Part shown: in pieces, positions 59,712 through 64,000 of the stretch
Numbering within the stretch: the stretch's first letter is position 1
Layout: every line of letters begins with the position of its first letter
From: Bryum argenteum
Taxonomy: Eukaryota; Streptophyta; Bryopsida; Bryales; Bryaceae
Length of the DNA stretch: 64,000 nt
Direction of reading: 5' to 3'
NCBI GenBank assembly: GCA_037043015.1
Contig: CM073327.1
Coordinates: 14,676,727 to 14,740,726 of the forward strand
Translations under genes and position numbers: made by a program
The notes under the pieces: model-generated
Told to the model about the DNA's origin: nothing
Database searches by the model: none
Seen by the model: the letters and a program-made list of their open reading frames with translations, nothing else

Positions 59712-62700
59712 TGGTGGTATCTGCAGGAATTGAAGCCGGAGTCTACAAAGTCTACAAAGGCTGTTAGAGAGCTCTATCTTTTGGATTGCTACACAAAGTG
59801 ACACTCATGCTCCCTAAGCAGGCATACATAGATTACACTACCTACCCCAACATCTTCTCCAGATGAAGATGAATAGGCTCACCTGAAGAACATTCAAGCA
59901 GATCTGGCCACATGTGCTAAGTAGATCCTCACGTGCTCTTTTTAAAAGAAAAATGAAATTGGACGGTGTACGTACCGCGAAAGATGATGGTTATTATTAT
60001 TATTTTCTGCATGCCTCCATATGCCTCCATACCGACACAGCAATTGGGTCATCTCACATACAATGGAGCGACACTTGTAACTAATTGATTCAAATATGGT
60101 CCCTGAAATCATTGAACATTCCTACAAAACAGGAAAAAATATGAATGTATGAAACAACAATGAAATGCTCCTCAGTCTCTGCATATTCCTGACTACTTAC
60201 AACATAACACATGATCCACCCAGCCATCAAAGCAAATAAAGGGCTCCTGCAAGCACGTTAATCATACCTGCAAAGAGGAGACGCAAGATCAGAATTTAAG
60301 GCAACATTCAACATCATGCACTCGTGCAATCCGAGGGGTCAGTATGAACCCATTCACACTTTTGGAAAGAACAGAACAACCTGAAGCTAAGCTGCTCAAA
60401 CCAACTTTGCACGAAAACTCCTACAAACATTCAAACAGAAAGGGGAAAACAAAGACCTGCAAAAGCAACAAAAATAGAGAACTGTGAAGGCCGGCCGGCA
60501 GAAATAAGATCAACCTACCATTGCAACCATTACCATCAACCTTCACAATCAATGACAGCCAAATTGTGGAACACAGGACCTCCAGTCTCACCTTAATTGA
60601 GATACCCCAGTTGATGAGAGAATGATATAAAGCCTACACTAAAAAGCTTCCTTAAAAAAAGCACCGCTTGCATTGCTTCACAACAAAGGGCACTGTCATG
60701 CTAACTTTTCATTCTCAGGCATATACAGCTTTAGCTTACCTACGAGTTCCAACATCCTCTCCAGGCATGATGAGTGCAAGCCCAGGCTCAATCGAGTCAG
60801 CGTTCCCAGAAATGAAATTTCTACTGTTGAGAAGAAGCATAGGGTCTCACGTGCTTTCAAATTCTACACCAAATGGACGGGTACCTGCGGGAATGATGAT
60901 GATTTCGACATGCCTCCCTGCCTGCAATCTGGAGCAATTGGGTTATCTCGCATATAATGGAGCCAATTGATGCAAACATGGTTGTTTGAAATCGATCCAC
61001 AATCGGCTACAAAATCAGGATTCCAGTGAAGAATCGTGCTCGCATGTTTCAAGTACTTACAACAAAAAAGAAAGCATCACACACTATGTACATTCCGAGA
61101 ATGCCTCTCTAACACCCACCCATCAAAACATGAAAATCTTTTCGTAGCACAATTTGTACTCCTCCAAATAGTGCATATAGTGCATGGGAAAATGCCTTAA
61201 ACTGGTAGAGCTCTACATGGTGCCCGCCCACTTACTTATCATACACCCTTACTCATCTCTATTTCGACTTTCAGACCTAATGCTACATCGAGTGAGAACC
61301 TCTCGCGGCCAGAAATCACTCCAAATGCAATCGCCATGGATACTAAGCCTTAGATTCCTAACCCAATTTCGATGATGAAGGATAGCCTTGCATTAATCAT
61401 CTCAATAACCCTAAGCATGAACAGAAATATTACCATGCTCCGAAATGTGGAGATGAAGAAAAGTCACTTACACTGAAACTCTTTGATCGCTCGAGGAGAT
61501 TTACTGTGGGCCTCAATTCAAAACCACTCCTCCCTGTTGCTTACGAGCTCACATGGCTAAAATCCTGCAACAAAAGTTTCAAAAATTCAAGAACCGTATC
61601 AATGCCTTGCTCTTCGGCAAAGAGATCACACTGAAAATCAAGAACAAGTTTCACATCACATTTGTTACACCCTCCTACCACATCTGCAACTCAAAACTCA
61701 ACATTCAATCAGGGCTCACGTAACTTGTCACAAAACAAAAGACTCTCAAAATTCCAATTACTGCGGGTCTCTTGACCAAAAATTGACAATACACATGCTA
61801 GCTGCGTAGACAGATTCAGTTGATAAACCACGACATCGTATCTGAATGCACAGTCGCGATTGTAAAATCTATACTAAGAAATGGCTCTCTCTCTCTCTAT
61901 TGTGAGGTACTAATCCACTCTATGTATCAAATCAACAAAGCATTTGGTTACAAACTGTACCTATATGCAACAATTGAGGAACTATTTCGTTGACAGCAGG
62001 AACCATTCAAGAAACAAAATGATTCTCGTACAGACTTACTTCTCAAGATCAAAAAAGCCACAACAAATTATGAGAATAGTGCGAAAGCGAGGCAGACAGG
62101 GGACCTTTCCACAATTCTATGCCTTACAAAGAGACGGAGCACGTGAATAGTCAAGATTTTGCTGAAGATAAGCAAAAACCTTGAGGTCTTTCGCTCCTAT
62201 TCTTGATCTGAAAGCAGCAGTTGATATATTGTAACAACCGAATCAGCCAGGGTAGATAAGCATTAGAACGGCATGGATTTATTTGTCACACACTCACAAT
62301 CAAATGTCCTTAAACTGCTGCACCAAGCCACCCTTGTAACAACCCACAAACCAAGGCTTCCTCTAAACTTCTCGAAAACAAAACCCTGAACCTCAATTTC
62401 ATATCTCAATTTCGACGCATATCACACAAATTGTTTTACCAAGAGCAATCATTCCAAGAGTGACTCCACAACTAAACATGGTGATTATGCATCTCCACAC
62501 TCTTCCTCAAGTTCTTAGGAAACAAAAAAATTCACCCAAAAAAGGTGGTTAACAAAGAATTAACGAAGCAATCGAGATTATTCATGCGTTGGTCACACCT
62601 CGCAAACCTCAATCTCACAACAGATCTACAAACACATCATAACTCAAAGGTGCACCATACGACACATACCTTCCTTAAAATACAACCAAACTGAATGCAA

Positions 62701-64000
62701 GCAAAACAACTGGAATCAACTCGATGATCACAGGTGCACTTTCCAAGTATGACAACAAGTGCATACTACTTGTCTACACCACATTAGATTCAAGAATGCT
62801 ATAATTTATTGAGCTAAAAACGCTTCCAACTCTAAGAAACAATATGAGTTTGGACAAGATAGATGTAACAAGAAGCTAATGGATCGAGAGTCGCCCTACC
62901 AACTCTGCAAAATCAACATAGCTGCAAGCCAAACAACTAATGAAGGAGGTAGCAATGAGTTATGAACTAACTAAGACGAGCTTGCAAATCCGCAATATAT
63001 AAGCAAGCAATACAATAGAGGCACAACACGTACCCGTCAACTCGACTCAACTCTCACTATTCTCCACCACACCCATCTTTCGATGTAGCATACACCTCAC
63101 TCTAAGAGAATCCCTTCCTGGACAATCAAAGCCGTACCCACCCTGCAGACACAACCCTAAAGCCTGTGGATCCGATCGCGGTAAGGGACAACTCTCATTT
63201 GATCGCAATAGACAACCAACACCCAATCCGCAACGGCAACCGACACACAATTAGCCGCCACACACAATCGGCAATAGATATCAATAGACCGTCGGCAACA
63301 ACATAATCAATCGTCGCAATGGATAAGCTTCCCGGCAGATAGACGTAACTCTTCCTTATTCTCTCACAACACAAGCGCTCGCAAACATCATAACAATCAC
63401 CAGCATCCTGACAAATAAGTGCAAGTAAGGCAACAAGTGTGATGCCTCGGCAGGTCCGCCATGGTTGTAAATTCTAAGACGTCCCTTGCTTCCAACCCAA
63501 AAGCAACACAAGAGGGCATCGAGGGAGGCAAGCGGCAACAAGAGAACAAGTAGAATGGCTCGACAACGGCGGAACGACTCAACTTCACTTCACATTGCCG
63601 CTTTTTTGTCGCGCTTATTTTTCAAATTTACATTAACTACATCCCACATCCTAGATCTTTTAAATCTTTGTTGACAGCATGTTGAGTGATTATTGGAATC
63701 CCAATGTTTTCATCATAATTAGGTAGTTGTACTACAACACCCCAATTCTAATGTTAAGGGGCTTTTGAGATAGCATGTTTTATTTCGTATGTATTGGAAT
63801 CCAATGTTTTCACCATAATGAGGTAATTGCATAAGCAATATAAAATAAATGTACTTAGTACCAAGACAATGATGGTAATAGTGTAATTCACCACGCCTCA
63901 ATAATTAATTTTGGTTGTTGAACATAATTAAATATTGAGAAGCAATATGATTAATGGGTGAATCGAAGGCCAATTGTAACATGTAATGCACTCCAAAAAT
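59712..64000. repeat. Tandem unit C (start only, cut by window end)
   Basis: Third copy, corresponding to about 38,171-42,440 of unit A. It agrees with A where B is aberrant, and has its own aberrant patches (61,040-61,150; 62,530-62,630). Confidence 0.95.
60740..60916 (-). pseudogene. Possible exon remnant, unrecognised (unit C)
   Basis: Third copy. It differs from B by a short scrambled patch at 60,824-60,836 only. Confidence 0.35.

Overview
The window is nuclear DNA of a land plant. Evidence: GT-AG introns, the 3' exons of a peroxisomal import receptor (PEX5), an F-box gene remnant, Ty1-copia and Mutator-like transposon relics, CACTA-like MITEs, and AT-rich gene-poor spacers. The species cannot be fixed; I have an unproven impression that it could be a seed-free plant. 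Most open frames outside the regions described here are chance or antisense shadows.

Layout. 1-8.4 kb: old intergenic DNA with a short terminal-inverted-repeat (TIR) element, a degenerate tandem repeat, a broken F-box gene, two hairpin MITEs and a fragment of an unrecognised gene. 8,374-32,977: a degenerate copia retrotransposon with both LTRs and a 5-bp target duplication (GAAAA). Its reverse-transcriptase region is split at 11,398-31,212 by a second, much larger element of 19,815 bp. That element has a perfect 14-bp TIR (CCGGGGAGATCACT) and a direct target duplication (GAGCTACCGC); removing it restores an uninterrupted copia reading frame.

The 19.8-kb element is the main discovery. It holds two divergent multi-exon gene blocks separated by a 4-kb AT-rich spacer. 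The right-hand (+) gene encodes a protein like those carrying the DUF7869 domain and is a candidate transposase. The left-hand (-) block begins with an exon encoding a near-copy of the histone H3 tail (MPRTKQTAR...), continues through unrecognised domains and an acidic/basic low-complexity region, and ends in an FCP1/NIF phosphatase-like domain lacking the first catalytic Asp. Both blocks have a pyrimidine-rich untranslated first exon, and both have a first intron packed with a 29-bp palindrome (arm CCCATTTAGCTCGA). I saw this palindrome nowhere outside the element.

33-38 kb: a decayed Mutator-like transposase gene and a third CACTA-like MITE. 38,171-64,000: a tandem array of a 10.77-kb unit (two complete copies and the start of a third). 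Each complete unit carries only the last five exons of PEX5 on the - strand, plus a TIR element and non-coding DNA. The copies are almost identical. Their differences cluster in patches and fall mostly at CTG/CAG trinucleotides, which looks like long-read base-calling error at CHG-methylated cytosines rather than evolution. Some frameshifts elsewhere in the window may share this cause.
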